NCBI GenBank assembly: GCA_029931535.1 | Contig: JAQPZY010001190.1 | Span: 248,001 to 312,000, forward strand | Direction of reading: 5' to 3' | Length of the DNA stretch: 64,000 nt | Origin: Margaritifera margaritifera | Lineage: Eukaryota; Mollusca; Bivalvia; Unionida; Margaritiferidae | In this document: piece by piece, positions 11,960-23,643 of the stretch | Position numbering within the stretch: position 1 is the stretch's first letter | Layout: every line of letters begins with the position of its first letter | Made by a program: the position numbers and the translations under genes | Notes under the pieces: generated by a model | The model's database searches: none | What the model was told of the DNA's origin: nothing | What the model saw: the letters and a program-made list of their open reading frames with translations, nothing else

Positions 11960-14756
11960 AAACGGACATTTGCATTGTAAATTAAAAAATTTTGAGAATA
12001 CATACCCAATCGCATTATGATGAATCTCTCTCACACCTCCCCCAAATGCGAGTATTTTTAAAATATTGTTCACTCAAGCTTAAACTGAAGAACATCCGGT
12101 ATATTGGTGGTCACCTGGTAGTTACAAGGGGAGGTAATTATAATGGTGTCTAGGAAGAGTTTCTTCCCATACATGCTATTTATAAAGTCTACATGGTATA
12201 TAAATGGAAAGATAACAAAATGTCATCTTTCCAGGAGGGCTGGATTCAAGAGGTATTGGAAATTAAATTCTAACGTTGGTCTGATCGGGTAATTTCTTTT
12301 CATATTGTCTGACCACAAATTCAGTGATAAAGAGTTTTTACCTTCATTTTCTTCTTCTGATTGTTTAAATTAATAAAACCCTTGCAGTATCTGCTTCATT
12401 TTAGTTTGAATGACAGTCATTTTACTGCTGACTGTACCTTTCCATGTCCACATTTTGCCACAACCATACTATCAGCTGAGGTCCTGTATTAAACTGGTCA
12501 TTGATCCTACACATGTTGATAATTAAGATTGTTTTTAAAGGCTTTGGGCCAGACTTGTAACAAGTAAAGATGGCCACTTAGTGAGAAACTGGCAATCTCA
12601 CAATCAGTAAGGGATTATGCTGTGAATAAAATTGTATATGCTATTTTTAGCACAAGAATGATATATACTTGTAATTAGAAACAATTGATGTAATTTTTTT
12701 GTTGCCACATTATGCTTTTTAAGGTTGTTGGGTGGCAACCAGTTGACATTTTTCACTGGGAATGTCAATTTTTGGTTGCAGATCTGACCATTATACTTGT
12801 AACTTGCATCAATGTAGACCAATAATGTGCTAGCTGGCAGACATAATGTGCTGGCTGGCAGATCAGGTCTATGTTGTTCAATGTTGGTTGCATGTTTTGC
12901 ATAGATAAATATGGTTAGATTTATTGTAAGAAATAAGAAATTGAATTTTTAGTTCCTTTTCCATGAAAAACTTGACAATTAATGTTGATGTCAGATGTAT
13001 CGAGAAAGTTGGTGGTAGCTGGGAATGGGCTGAGTGTTCATCATGTTATTATTAAATACCAATTAATTGTCAATTATGTTAATTACATTAGTTAAGTAAT
13101 TAAATTCAAAATACACTGTGTTTTTTAGTAATTTTTTTAGGAATTTCAGGAGTTAAATATTTATGTAATGTAATGTTAAACTACTGAAAGTAATAAAGCA
13201 ACTCATGGATAATACAGTAGTCTTTTAAATTTGTATTTGACTATCATATGTTACAAATGTTTTAGGCATTAGTTCATAATATGCATAAAGTAAGAAACAA
13301 AGAAGGATAAGGCCAACAAAAAAAATACATGTTTCCGGTCGGTCGACGGTCCCTGTTTCTCGTTCCTGACCCTTTTCCGAAATTTTTTTTTATATATAAT
13401 ATAAAAAATCACATTGCTAAAGTTGATTTGTGCATCTAATTGAGCCGGTTGTGCCCAGTACTTTGAAGCACTTGAAACATTATTTGAATTATTTATAATG
13501 TTAACAAAAAAAAAAAAAAAAAGCTCCCTGCCTACCCTAATTTTATAACCAGTGCAATAGGAAACACACATATTTTTTTTTTTGCTCTAAGGAATATACA
13601 TGTCACGTACAATTTTGTGAAATTCTTCTAGACCTTTTATATAAAACACTTCTTGTACCATTTGTTCCTTAACAAGACTCATTCTTTGAATTGCACACAT
13701 TTATAGTCTTATATAGGCATAAAATAGTACCAGGTGACAATACTAAAGTACAGGTCATATGGGTCATGCAGGTGTTTGGTACTGACTATTTCAGCAATGG
13801 GTGTAATTTTTTAGTATTTGATTACACATACCTTTAAATGGTGATTATTTAGTTATTTCTTTCCTAATAGATAAGTATTCCTTGGAAGAACATTATATAC
13901 ATGCCCTGAGAAATACATGCAGTAAAATAAGTGTTAAAGTACGTGAACATTTTTGGACTAGGTCAACCACAAGGTGTGATCAACTACAAACTGGATTGAA
14001 TGTCACCATAAAAGCAATGGGTGTTTGAAAAAATGTTTACTATCTTGCATTTGTCATGATTAGACCTGACGTGCTCTGTTCTTGACCCAGTTTATAAACT
14101 GGCTGCCACTGTAAAAGTCCATGGCGATCAATAATTTTTGTCTGGAAGTTTTGTGATGACAACTAATTTTCAGAGCATTCAACAATTAGGATTGAGTAGA
14201 CTTTGGTTAAACTATATTAGTATTAAATTTTAGAACAACAATTAGTATTTTATATAAGATGAGTAAATGTGCCCACATGACCACATTGATGTTCACTTAA
14301 GTGGTGGTTGAAAAAAAACTAATTGATACAAAATTTCCTACCTGCTTTATACTTTTGCTTTGCAGAAGCTTCCAGTTTTGGTTACAACTTTATTTTTAAT
14401 AATCTTAACAATGCCTGAAATATCTCAAAAGAGTTTTATGTGAAATCTATTCTTTGTATATAGCTGTGACAATGGTGGTGATACGTATGTCCCACTTTTA
14501 CTTTTAACAATTCCAAGCTAGTGTTCACTTATAAGTTAAACAAAATGAGATTTTACTGCATCAAGTTTAAATGTACTTGGACTTCAGCTGCATGGTTAGG
14601 GTTTATAATTGTGGCAAAACAATGTTCAAGAATTGTGACTTGGGAACATTCAATCTCAGTCTTCAATTTGATTGGATGGAGATCATGAAACTGAAACTGA
14701 GTGTGAGATTCAGTTTTCACTGTGGGCCAGTCAGAAATGAGCTTTCAAAAGGAATG
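11960..14756. other. Unannotated part of intron 2
   Basis: AT-rich. At 12835-12885 there is a fragment of the hairpin MITE (CATAATGTGCTGGCTGGCAG, then TCAGGTCTATGTTGTT). At 13340-13380 is a short GC-rich patch (GGTCGGTCGACGGTCCCTG) of unknown origin. Nothing else recognised. Confidence 0.4.
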
Positions 14757-14758
14757 TA

Positions 14759-15057
14759 CAGCTCTCCCCGATTATAACATGCCTCATTATAACACGATTC
14801 TGGATATAACATGGTACTACTATGGACCCCATGGTCACAACCACACCAACGTATAACAATATGAGTTGAAAGAAAACAAGGTGAAACTTGGTCTTATATC
14901 TTCATTTCCTTTTAAAACCATAATTTAAAATTTTTTTGATAGTGCCCACTATACCATTGTTTGGTATATTACACTATTCTCAATATAACATGGTTTGGTA
15001 CATAATGCGGTCTGCAGTTATGGACCCTGACTACCATGCTATAGCAAGGGAGAGCTG
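14759..15057. mobile_element. 299-bp TA-flanked MITE
   Basis: Ends CAGCTCTCCCCGATTATAAC and GCTATAGCAAGGGAGAGCTG are inverted repeats. TA lies on each side (14757-14758, 15058-15059). The interior repeats ATTATAACA motifs. Pogo/Tigger-like ends, no ORF. Confidence 0.8.
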
Positions 15058-15237
15058 TAATTTGTGATTGGTCGCAACAAAATTTCAGGCACAAACTCAA
15101 GCTCAAGGGTTTTTATGATCTCCATGCCAGTTCTGAGTTAATCATTCAAGATATATTGAAAGCCCTGTGATATCTGTGTTTTTTAAATTTGTTTATTTTA
15201 TGTTTTGCTTTATATTATTCTTGAAATTTATTTTTAG

Positions 15238-15349
15238 TGATACCTGATGTTCAAATGGCATGTCAGATAACCAAAAAGTTGGGTTTGAAGTCAGAAGTGA
15301 AAACCTTAACTAAACCAGGAAAATTTGATTATGCAGATGTCACAAGACA
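15238..15349 (+). CDS. MTIF2: MTIF2 exon c
   Basis: Encodes residues 60-96 and two bases of codon 97, with the VQMACQITKKLGLK segment that precedes the G domain in mtIF2. The acceptor is tttttag. The donor is CA|GTAAGT, so the G that completes CAG in the genomic text belongs to the intron, and codon 97 (Gln) is finished by the first base of the next exon. Confidence 0.88.
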
Positions 15350-15379
15350 GTAAGTTATTCTCTAATTTAGGGGGTTGGT

Positions 15380-15600
15380 GACCAGGAGGGGTTTTTGTTT
15401 TGTTTTTGTTGGTTTTAACAACATGTTAAAGACATTATTGGCTATATTATGCTGTGGAAATGGGAGTTAAGTACCTTTCCCTAGGACACACCAAGACAGC
15501 TGACCTGAGATGGCCTGGGCAGGTATCAAAACTGCGACACTTGGATTATGAGTCCAGTGTTGTACCAACAGAGCTACTGCAGCTTCTTGCGGTTGGGAGT
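15380..15600 (-). mobile_element. tRNA-derived SINE, family 2, antisense copy
   Basis: On the - strand it starts with a tRNA-like head (GTAGCTCTGTTGGTACAACA, then a B-box-like GTTTTGATACC) and continues GGTCAGCTGTCTTGGTGTGT, GGGAAAGGTACTTAACTCCC and ATATAGCCAATAATG. The 3' body also occurs on the + strand at 57690-57812. Confidence 0.7.
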
Positions 15601-15879
15601 GACACATGTAATAAAAAGCATTGGGACTTTGTAAGGAATGTTCCATTTAAATCTATATGGTACCCAGGGAAGGCACTTTTTAAAAAATATATGCCAGGGT
15701 ACTATGGACACTAGCAGAGTTCATATGAAAAAATTATACAAAATTCTAAATTGCATCTGTGGGTGACTACTCCACATTAAAAGTGCCTTCCCTGGGTCCC
15801 AAGTATATTTTACTGAAACAGCCCTAAATGGCAAACCATGGACGTAGCTGTAATTTTATTACCTCACCTGGATGTTAGG

Positions 15880-17800
15880 CCAAGTGAGCTTATGGGTTGG
15901 CCCTGCAACCAGCATGTGTTGACTGTTGTGTGTTGTCTGTCAACATTGCCAATTTAAACCTCTTACCAAACACCATAGGGCCAATCAAAAACTTTGTAGG
16001 AATATTCCTCAGGACATGCAGCACCAAATTTTTGTTTTGTGTGGCACCCCTAGCAGTTGTGTGACTGCAAGAATCACCATATGGAAAACCTATTTTTCAC
16101 TTCTCCAGAATGGCTGAGCCAGTTTTCAAACTTGGCAGGAATGATTCTTAGGATGCTTTATCAAAATTATGTCTGGGTTGGCACCCCTAGAATTTATGTG
16201 TCTTCCTTAGCAACCAGTTGAAACGCTTATTTTCAGCTTCTTTTCTAGAACAACTGAGCTTATTTTGTTCACACTTGGTAGAAATGTTTCTGAGGACATG
16301 CTTTATCAAAACTGTGTCAGAGGTGGCTTCCCTAGCAATGGTGTGGCTTCCATATATCAAACTGAGAATCTGTTTTCAACTTCTCCATAATGATTGAGCC
16401 AATTTTGATAAAGCTTGTTAGGAATGTTTCCTAGGACATGCTCTGTCAATTTGTGTCCAGGTTGGCTCTCCTCAGCAGTGTGGCTTTCAGGTGGAAAAGC
16501 TATTTTAGACTTCTTCTCAAGAGTGGTTGAGCCAGGTTTGATTAAACTTCGTAGGAATGTTTCTATCAAAATTGTATCCTGTCTTGGCTTCCTAGAAAAT
16601 GTTTGGTATCATTAGCAACAATACAATATTTATTATCAACTTCTTTTCCAAAACTGCTGAGCCATTTTTGATTAAATTTGGTAGGAATGATTTTAGGACA
16701 TGCTGTGCCAGATTTGAGTATGTAGTGGCTTCCATAGCAACAATGTGGCTTTTTTTAGCAACCTGGTGGAACACCTATTTTTTACTTCTTCTCTAAAACT
16801 GCCAAGAAATTTTAATTTATCTTGGAAGGAATGTGTCATAGAACATGCACTAACAGAATTGTTTTTGGGATGGCTCCCATTGCAATGGTGGGGTATCCAT
16901 AACAACCTTATGGAAAGCCTATTTTCAAATTCTTCTCATGAATTGCTGAGTCAGTTTTGATCAAAAATTGGGAATTTTTCTTATATTATGTTGTCATATT
17001 TATATGAGGGGTCGGTCCCCATGCAATGGTGTGGCTTCCATAGCAACCATTTGAAAAACCTATTTTCAGCTTCTTTTTCAGAACAGTTGAGACAATTTTG
17101 ATTAAACTTGCTAGAAGTATTACTTAGGCAATGCTCTTTCAAATTTTCTTTGGATTTCCTCTCCTGGCAACAGTGGGGCTTTCTTAGTAACCAGTTGCAA
17201 AAACAATTTTTTAATTTCTTGGGTAGAAAGCCTGAGCCAGTTTCCATCAAATGTTTTTGGAATATTTTTACGACATGCTTTATCACAGTTGTGTCAAAGG
17301 TGGTACCTTAGCAATGTTGTGGCTTCAATAATAACCATGCGGAAAACCATTTTTCAACTTTTTCTCAAGAACAGCTGAGACATTTCTGATCAGACAATGT
17401 AGGACTGTTTTTTAGGACATGTATACAAATTGTATCTGGAGTGGCTTCTTTTGCCATGATGTGGCTTCCTTAGCAACTAGTAGAAAACCTATTTTCGACT
17501 TTTTCACTTGAATGGATGAGCCAAATTTTGATCCAACTTGGTAAGAATGCTTCTTATAATATACTTTGTCAAAATTGTCTCCATGGTAGCTCCCCTAGCA
17601 ATGGTATGACTTTCATAAAACAATATGGAAAGCCTATTTTCAACTTCTTCTCCAGAACAAGTGAGCGATTTTTGATAAATTATTTAATTTTTAGGACATT
17701 CTCTTCAAAATTATGTCTGGGACTGGCTCCCTTACCAGTGCTGTGGCTTTATTTGCAACGAGGTGGAAAACCAAATTTGTGCTTCTTTTGTACAAAGGCT
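15880..17800. repeat. Decayed tandem repeat, unit about 140-150 bp
   Basis: About 12 diverged units: ATTTTCAACTTCTTCTCCAG, GAACAGCTGAGCCAATTTTG, AACTTGGTAGGAATGTTTCT, TAGGACATGCTTTGTCAAAA, TTGTGTCTGGGTTGGCTCCC and CAATGGTGTGGCTTCCATAG. All short ORFs on both strands here are products of the repeat. Confidence 0.85.
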
Positions 17801-17819
17801 GAGCCAGTTTTGATCACAT

Positions 17820-18240
17820 ATTTCCTGAACACCATGATAGATTCTCATCATATTTGGCATGAATCATTATGAAACAAAGACAATTCATGCTACAACATGC
17901 TTGTTTGCCTTTTTACCTTGGGGTCAAGGTCACATTCATAGAAAATTAGTTTTAATGTTTTGGTTAAAGTTTTTTTTAATTCTTATTTTTCCTAAACCCC
18001 TTGAAAGATTTTCTTCATACTTGGAATTAATCATTGCAAAGCTAAGAAAATTCATTCTGCAACATGCTCACTCACCTATTTTGCCTTGGAGTCTAGGTCA
18101 CTGTCATAGAAAAATATGCATTAAGGTTTTGGTAACAGTTTTTCATTTGCTTATATTTCCTAAACCCCTTGATAGATTTTCTTCATACTTGGGATGAATC
18201 ATTATGTAGCTAAGAAAATTCATTCACTGACATGCATGCT
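17820..18240. repeat. Decayed tandem repeat, unit about 150 bp
   Basis: Two and a half units sharing AGATTTTCTTCATACTTGG, ATGAATCATTATG, AAAATTCATTCTGCAACATG and CATAGAAAA. A different family from the block just upstream. Confidence 0.7.
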
Positions 18241-18938
18241 TGCCCCTTTGAGCAAAATATTTACTGAGGTCATTTTCTTTTGCCCCTTTTGGCAAAATAT
18301 TTACGGAGGATATCTTCATATGATAATAAGTCCACCCCCAAATTGTGTGGAGATTTATTATTAGACTGGCACCATGGGGTTATCATGAGAAAAATACTGT
18401 AATTGAAAAGCATCACCAATCATCAATAGTTCTCTTCATTTGCAAAGAATGATATTCCCCACTCACAGTTTCAAACATATTTGCATATCTTTGTTAAGAC
18501 TGTAGCACCTCAGTTGGTTGAGCGTCGGCCAGTCCAGGTCAGCTGTCTCAGTCTGTACTTGTTCATCCTTTTAGTAGTCAGTAGATTGTCATAAAATCTC
18601 AGCCATGAAGTAAAAGTTTGCAATGGGACATCCAAGATCTTTATTTATCAGTGAAAAAGGTCAAAAGCCAAAATATCAAGGGAGGCACCATTCATTACCA
18701 TAATGGTAGTAGTTTTGTCTCTTATTTTGTGTCATTTCCTGATTACTGCAGTGTAGACTTGAATTCTACATATAAGAAAACAACACATTTTACTTCAAAA
18801 ATCAGAGGCATAAATTTTTTTTACAGACAGTCCTGCTGCCTAATACATATATAGTACTCATTATAATGCTGTCCATGGGAGCCATTGAGTATACTGCCTT
18901 ACAGTGAGATCACCTTAAAATGAAGTACATTACACATA
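18240..18938. other. Part of intron 3, mostly unannotated
   Basis: A short tRNA-like head at 18503-18535 (GTAGCACCTCAGTTGGTTGA) may be a truncated SINE. Otherwise nothing recognised. Confidence 0.35.
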
Positions 18939-19171
18939 CAGTACTCCCGCATTATAATGATGTACAGTACTCTCACATTATAATGCTGTAATTAGGAATT
19001 TGGCCAGGGAAATTAAACTTGAACATTCTAACAGAAAACATTTTATCCAAGAAGGTAATAAACAATCTTTACTGTAATTTCATTATTTCATAATGAAATG
19101 GAATCCATGACCATACCCACCTTATAAGAGGAACAGTGGTATAATGATGGCCTTACAGTAAAGGAGTGCTG
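18939..19171. mobile_element. 233-bp TA-flanked MITE
   Basis: Begins CAGTACTCCCGCATTATAAT and ends CAGTAAAGGAGTGCTG, with TA on both sides (18937-18938, 19172-19173). The inverted ends are imperfect. The start motif is repeated once at 18963-18983. Pogo-like, non-coding. Confidence 0.65.
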
Positions 19172-19621
19172 TAGATGTAATAATTGGAGAAAAAAATTAC
19201 ATGATAAAATATTGTAATATTATGATTCAGTTTTTCTTTTATTTTAATTTTTGATCTTCAAGACGTTTTAATTATATGCATGCATAAAGTAATTTCACAG
19301 GGCATAGTTTTATTTAATTTTGTAAAATAATTATCAAGTTAAAGTGTCTTTATGTTATCATTTTATCAATTGAGGGAAACCTCAATTTTAATGCCTAATG
19401 ACACATTTATTATGATTTTTTTTATTGCAGATAATTTTGTAATTGAGAAACATTTTAGAAAAATGTGTAAAGTTTATGAATTAAAGTTTTTTAAAAATTA
19501 TTATTAAGAAATCAGATCACAACATATTTGTATGTTGGTATTTGATAGTTGTTCAGAAGATGCTGTATACTATACTATGTTTTTATTATGATTAACTGGA
19601 CATTGTCTTATTAACCTTCAG

Positions 19622-19782
19622 ACCACCACCTGACCCAGCTGACCTGGTGAAGTGCCCTCCAGTGGTTACTATCATGGGTCATGTAGATCATGGGAAGACA
19701 ACTCTACTTGATGCTCTTAGAAAATCCAATGTTGTAGCTCAGGAGTTTGGTGGAATTACACAGCACATAGGAGCATTTTCAG
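19622..19782 (+). CDS. MTIF2: MTIF2 exon d: G1 P-loop and G2
   Basis: Carries the start of the GTPase domain: [17 protein letters not shown] with the P-loop (G116-T123) and the switch I block GGITQHIGA (140-148), whose Thr143 is the family's G2 threonine. The proline-rich lead (PPPDPADL) matches the linker before the G domain in animal mtIF2. Acceptor ccttcag, donor gtagtt, phase 2 to phase 1. Reading on past the donor gives a meaningless extension, so the exon end is firm. Confidence 0.96.
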
Positions 19783-20476
19783 GTAGTTATTTTGTCAAGC
19801 TAACATGTCTTAGGCAAGCTACATGTATCACTTTACTGGCATCAGTGGTAGCATTGAATTACATTGTCATCATCAGTGTTAAATATTTTGTATTAAAATT
19901 TTTGAAAATTAAACGTTGGGATGACTCACAGTCCACAGGTGGGCCATACTGTTCTTTAGAACCTTTGTTATAGTATTTCTTATATGTTAAGCATACAATA
20001 TTTCTTCCATCATAACCCAGGGTCTAACACTGCTTGCTCCAAGATAAGCACCTTATTAACCTTTTGAAATGGGGGGGGGGGTATGCATGTCATTGGGAGA
20101 AGCTTTCTTCAGTTAAAATAAAACAAGACAAAATATTTTGGTTGAGATAGGCTTATCATCAAAAGGGATAGAAAAATCCATTGCCCAGGAGCCTGGAATA
20201 ACTAAAACCTAATGCCAGACAATGATTTTTCCCAATGTGAAAGTCCCATTGGGCAACCAAGAAATATTATTTAAAAAAATGGTATTATTGAAAATTATAA
20301 TGAAATTTTTATATATTTTCCAGCGAGAAACATTTGATCATTAAATTGTATCTTGGGTCACCTACAGTAGGGTAAATTATTTCCATATATTCCATATTTG
20401 TGTGTTGGATGATTGTTAACAGCAACAGACCAGACTAATCCAAAGTTATTATCTGATTAAGTAATAATAGTCAATA

Positions 20477-21107
20477 CAACCAAACCCTCAGGGTGAATCA
20501 TTAAAGAAAGAAGACATACAACCAAACCCTCGGGGTGAATCATTAAAGAAAGAAGACTCACAACCAAACCCTCAGGGTGAATCATTAAAGAAAGAAGACT
20601 CACAACCAAACCCTCAGGGTGAATCATTAAAGAAAGAAGACTCACAACCAAACCCTCAGGGTGAATCATTAAAGAAAGAAGACTCACAACCAAACCCTCA
20701 GGGTGAATCATTAAAGAAAGAAGACTCACAACCAAACCCTCAGGGTGAATCATTAAAGAAAGAAGACATACAACCAAACCCTCAGGGTGAATCATTAAAG
20801 AAAGAAGACATACAACCAAACCCTCAGGGTGAATCATTAAAGAAAGAAGACATACAACCAAACCCTCAGGGTGAATCATTAAAGAAAGAAGACATACAAC
20901 CAAACCCTCAGGGTGAATCATTAAAGAAAGAAGACATACAACCAAACCCTCAGGGTGAATCATTAAAGAAAGAAGACTCACAACCAAACCCTCAGGGTGA
21001 ATCATTAAAGAAAGAAGACATACAACCAAACTCTCAGGGTGAATCATTAAAGAAAGAAGACTCACAACCAAACCCTCAGGGTTAATCCTTAAAGAAAGAA
21101 GACTCAC
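20477..21107. repeat. Minisatellite, 42-bp unit, 15 copies
   Basis: Units of CAACCAAACCCTCAGGGTGA + ATCATTAAAGAAAGAAGA + CTCA or CATA, nearly identical. 42 is a multiple of 3, so long frames stay open on both strands (216 codons on -; + is open from 20471 to a TAA near 21083 but has no ATG). CCCTCAGGG inside the unit is a perfect short palindrome. Confidence 0.95.
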
Positions 21108-21109
21108 AA

Positions 21110-22064
21110 ATGTTCATATTTTTGTCAACACATCAACATATGATGCATGTAATAGTTTCTTTCATCTTTATTTTGACACATTGGATACCTATGATCTAGT
21201 ACAGGGTATTACGCTTTCTCATTGGTCTGATGAAAAAATATGGATTTCACTGTAGAGTGTGTGTCAGTTGTCTCTGTTGGCTGACTTTTGCTAAAGGAGT
21301 ATGGTAAGTTTTAAGAATTGTTGTTGCATTTTATATTGGCTTGTGATGTAATGGCTACTGTATGAACAAAATCCCATATGGAAAGTTTACAGTTATCTGG
21401 CAGTTTAGAGACTAGATTAATAGTATCAGATTAATGATAACATGAACCGCAAGGTATAAACTCAGATAAATGTAAAATACGATTAAGTTTCTGGTCAGAG
21501 GTGGCCCAACTACTAGAAAGCTGACAGAAACAAGACACCATCAGAAAAGGATATTGTTTGATTATCTTTTATTTGTTGATAGATTAAACATGCGTGTAGA
21601 CTTATGTTATATTTTCCATAAGCAAGACTTATGACATGTTTCAAGTTTTGTGTCTAGTTAGGTCTAACTTGTCTTATTCCTTTTGATTTTCATTACATTG
21701 AAGAGCTCAAATGAATTACTATGTAGGCTAGTAACACATTTTCCATTAGCAGGACTGATGATCAGTTTATAAGTAATACCAGTATGTACAATTTGAACTT
21801 GTATTAATCCTGTGAATTTGTTTGGTTTATTTACAGTGTCAGGTTTCAAATAATTAATGTGGAAACTTGTTTTTGACATTAAATTACCAGGACCAGAGAC
21901 CAGTTTATAGATGTATTACTTCTATTTCAATGAAATTTTGACAACAGATCACACTGCAGTGAAGAAATAAATCAGAATTGTTCCTGTGGAGATTTCTACT
22001 TAATGTTTTCTCTTTTGACAAAGACTTGTGTGTTTATGCACACATGTACAGAGATGCACACACA
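21110..22064. other. Unannotated part of intron 4
   Basis: AT-rich, no element recognised. Confidence 0.4.
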
Positions 22065-23643
22065 TACCGTATATACTCAATTATAAGTTCACTCGACTAT
22101 AAGTCGACCCCCCCCCCCTTTTTAGGGCTGCAAAAAGTGAATTTCTCTTTGACCCTCCTATAAGTCTGGGTGTATTTTGCAAGTCAGATCCGTCTGAAGG
22201 GGTGACTTCTTAGTGAGTCAGAATTGCACTTTGGAAATATAAACAAGCCAAACTGGATAGATAAGAAAAATAAAGATAAAACCAGTGTAAAATACAATTA
22301 TATTATTGAGTGAAATATGTCACAAATAAATTGACAACTTACAATTTGTCCATCTTTGTGTAATAAAGTCCATTGAAATCCATAATGCTTGACATTTTAA
22401 ATCCATTTATATGATAAATCCACGAATTCAGTTATAGGTCACATACCGGTATAAAAATAGAAGTTCAGAATGATCCGATTCACAATATCCCGTAATATGT
22501 TAATTCCACACGTCGTACAAATAAACAATCAAAGTTAAGTCCACTTTTTTGTGATTCACTGTATCCTATAAATGTCACTATCTAATGTCATCTGGTACAA
22601 AGTCCAAGAATGAATCCTCATTGTTTGATAAAGTTCTGAAATCCTACATTGTTGTCTAGTCAGTGTAAATCGTCGTTGTCTAGTCATCGTAAATCTCATC
22701 CGACACCAATTCCTCGGCTTTACTGTCATATGCGGGTGCTTATGCAGAGACTTAGCTTGGGCTCTGTAAGTAACCCTTTGATCATAAAGTCAGAAATCTA
22801 TTAAAGGATGCAACTGAACACATGTCAATTGTGCGGCAAGATCAAAGGGAGTTCAAATAACCACCCTCAGTTACTTGGCACTGAACAAGTATCAAACTGG
22901 CGGCTTGATCAAAGGGTTGTCACGTGGGAAAACAAAGAGTGTGGTGCCTTTACAAGCTAAGGGATTAAGGTCAAAGTATATGCACAGGAAGTTGTAGAAC
23001 TCTACTGGGCACTGAACAAGTATTAGATTAGCGGCTCGATCAAAAGGATTGTCAACTTGAAAACAAAGTGAGTGCCTTTACAAGCCAAAGGGTTATCAGC
23101 CCACATGCACTGGGAAATATCACTTGGGAATTAAATCTGACTTGTGGAAAAGGAAAATACAAATTAAATCAAAACTTTTATTGCATCAAGCACAGTCTTT
23201 ATGCAGCAAAACACAAATATTAATACAAATACAGATTGTTCAGACTTGCACGAAAATGGAAGCAATATACTTACTAGTAAACACCCATGGTAAACATTGA
23301 CGGACACTTAACTTTGTGGTAGGTAGTATTTCATTTACCGGTAATATTTTCAAATTATTAAAATCCAAATAACTGTAGATACAAGTATTGTGTAATGAAG
23401 ACCGTCATGAAATGGATAAAAACAGTGTATACCATATATGCATTCCTGCATAGGAATAGTGGCATGAAAACGTAAAAATATATGAATTGACATTATTTTT
23501 ATGTACTGCAAACATCTAGAGTTTCCAACATTACCCCAAGATTTATAATTTTTCTTTAATGTCGCGCTGATAAGACGACCCCTACACTGCATGAATCGAA
23601 TTTTAAGTAAAAAACGTAGACTTATAAGTGAGTATATAGGGTA
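22065..23643. mobile_element. 1.58-kb element with terminal inverted repeats
   Basis: Begins TACCGTATATACTCAATTAT and ends CTTATAAGTGAGTATATAGGGTA. Just inside are ATAAGTCGACCCCCCC at the left and AAGACGACCCCTACAC near the right. The outer 14 bp match the ends of the double-hairpin MITE. It has no transposase-like ORF, so it is non-autonomous. A second, end-less copy of its interior is at about 48955-49985. Confidence 0.75.

Larger units (their letters stand above)
8050..11960 (+). mobile_element. DIRS-like tyrosine-recombinase retrotransposon, copy A (decayed)
   Basis: Gene-order remnants in one direction are gag-like (about 8150-9240), reverse transcriptase (about 9330-9840), RNase H (about 10080-10490) and tyrosine recombinase (about 10940-11720). 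Stops and frameshifts occur throughout, so no product is possible. It is interrupted at 8584-8768 by a double-hairpin MITE. The 3' flank has ATGTATTCAATTAAAAACGG, which resembles the end of copy B. It lies in intron 2 in the same orientation as MTIF2. A gypsy-type LTR element is less likely because a recombinase replaces the integrase and no LTRs are seen. Confidence 0.8.

Noticed and set aside
8050..11960. Endogenous retrovirus or Ty3/gypsy provirus
   Set aside because: No LTRs, protease or integrase; a tyrosine recombinase follows RNase H, which fits DIRS-like elements.
13340..13380. GC-rich patch with GGTCGGTCGAC
   Set aside because: Too short to assign to a transposon or regulatory site.
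16357..17872. Several 60-118-codon frames on both strands
   Set aside because: They fall in the decayed 140-150-bp tandem repeat and repeat its words; none is consistent with MTIF2 phase or another family.
20457..21107. 216-codon open frame on the - strand
   Set aside because: It is the translation of the 42-bp minisatellite; the period is a multiple of 3 and both strands are open. There is no splice context and no family resemblance.
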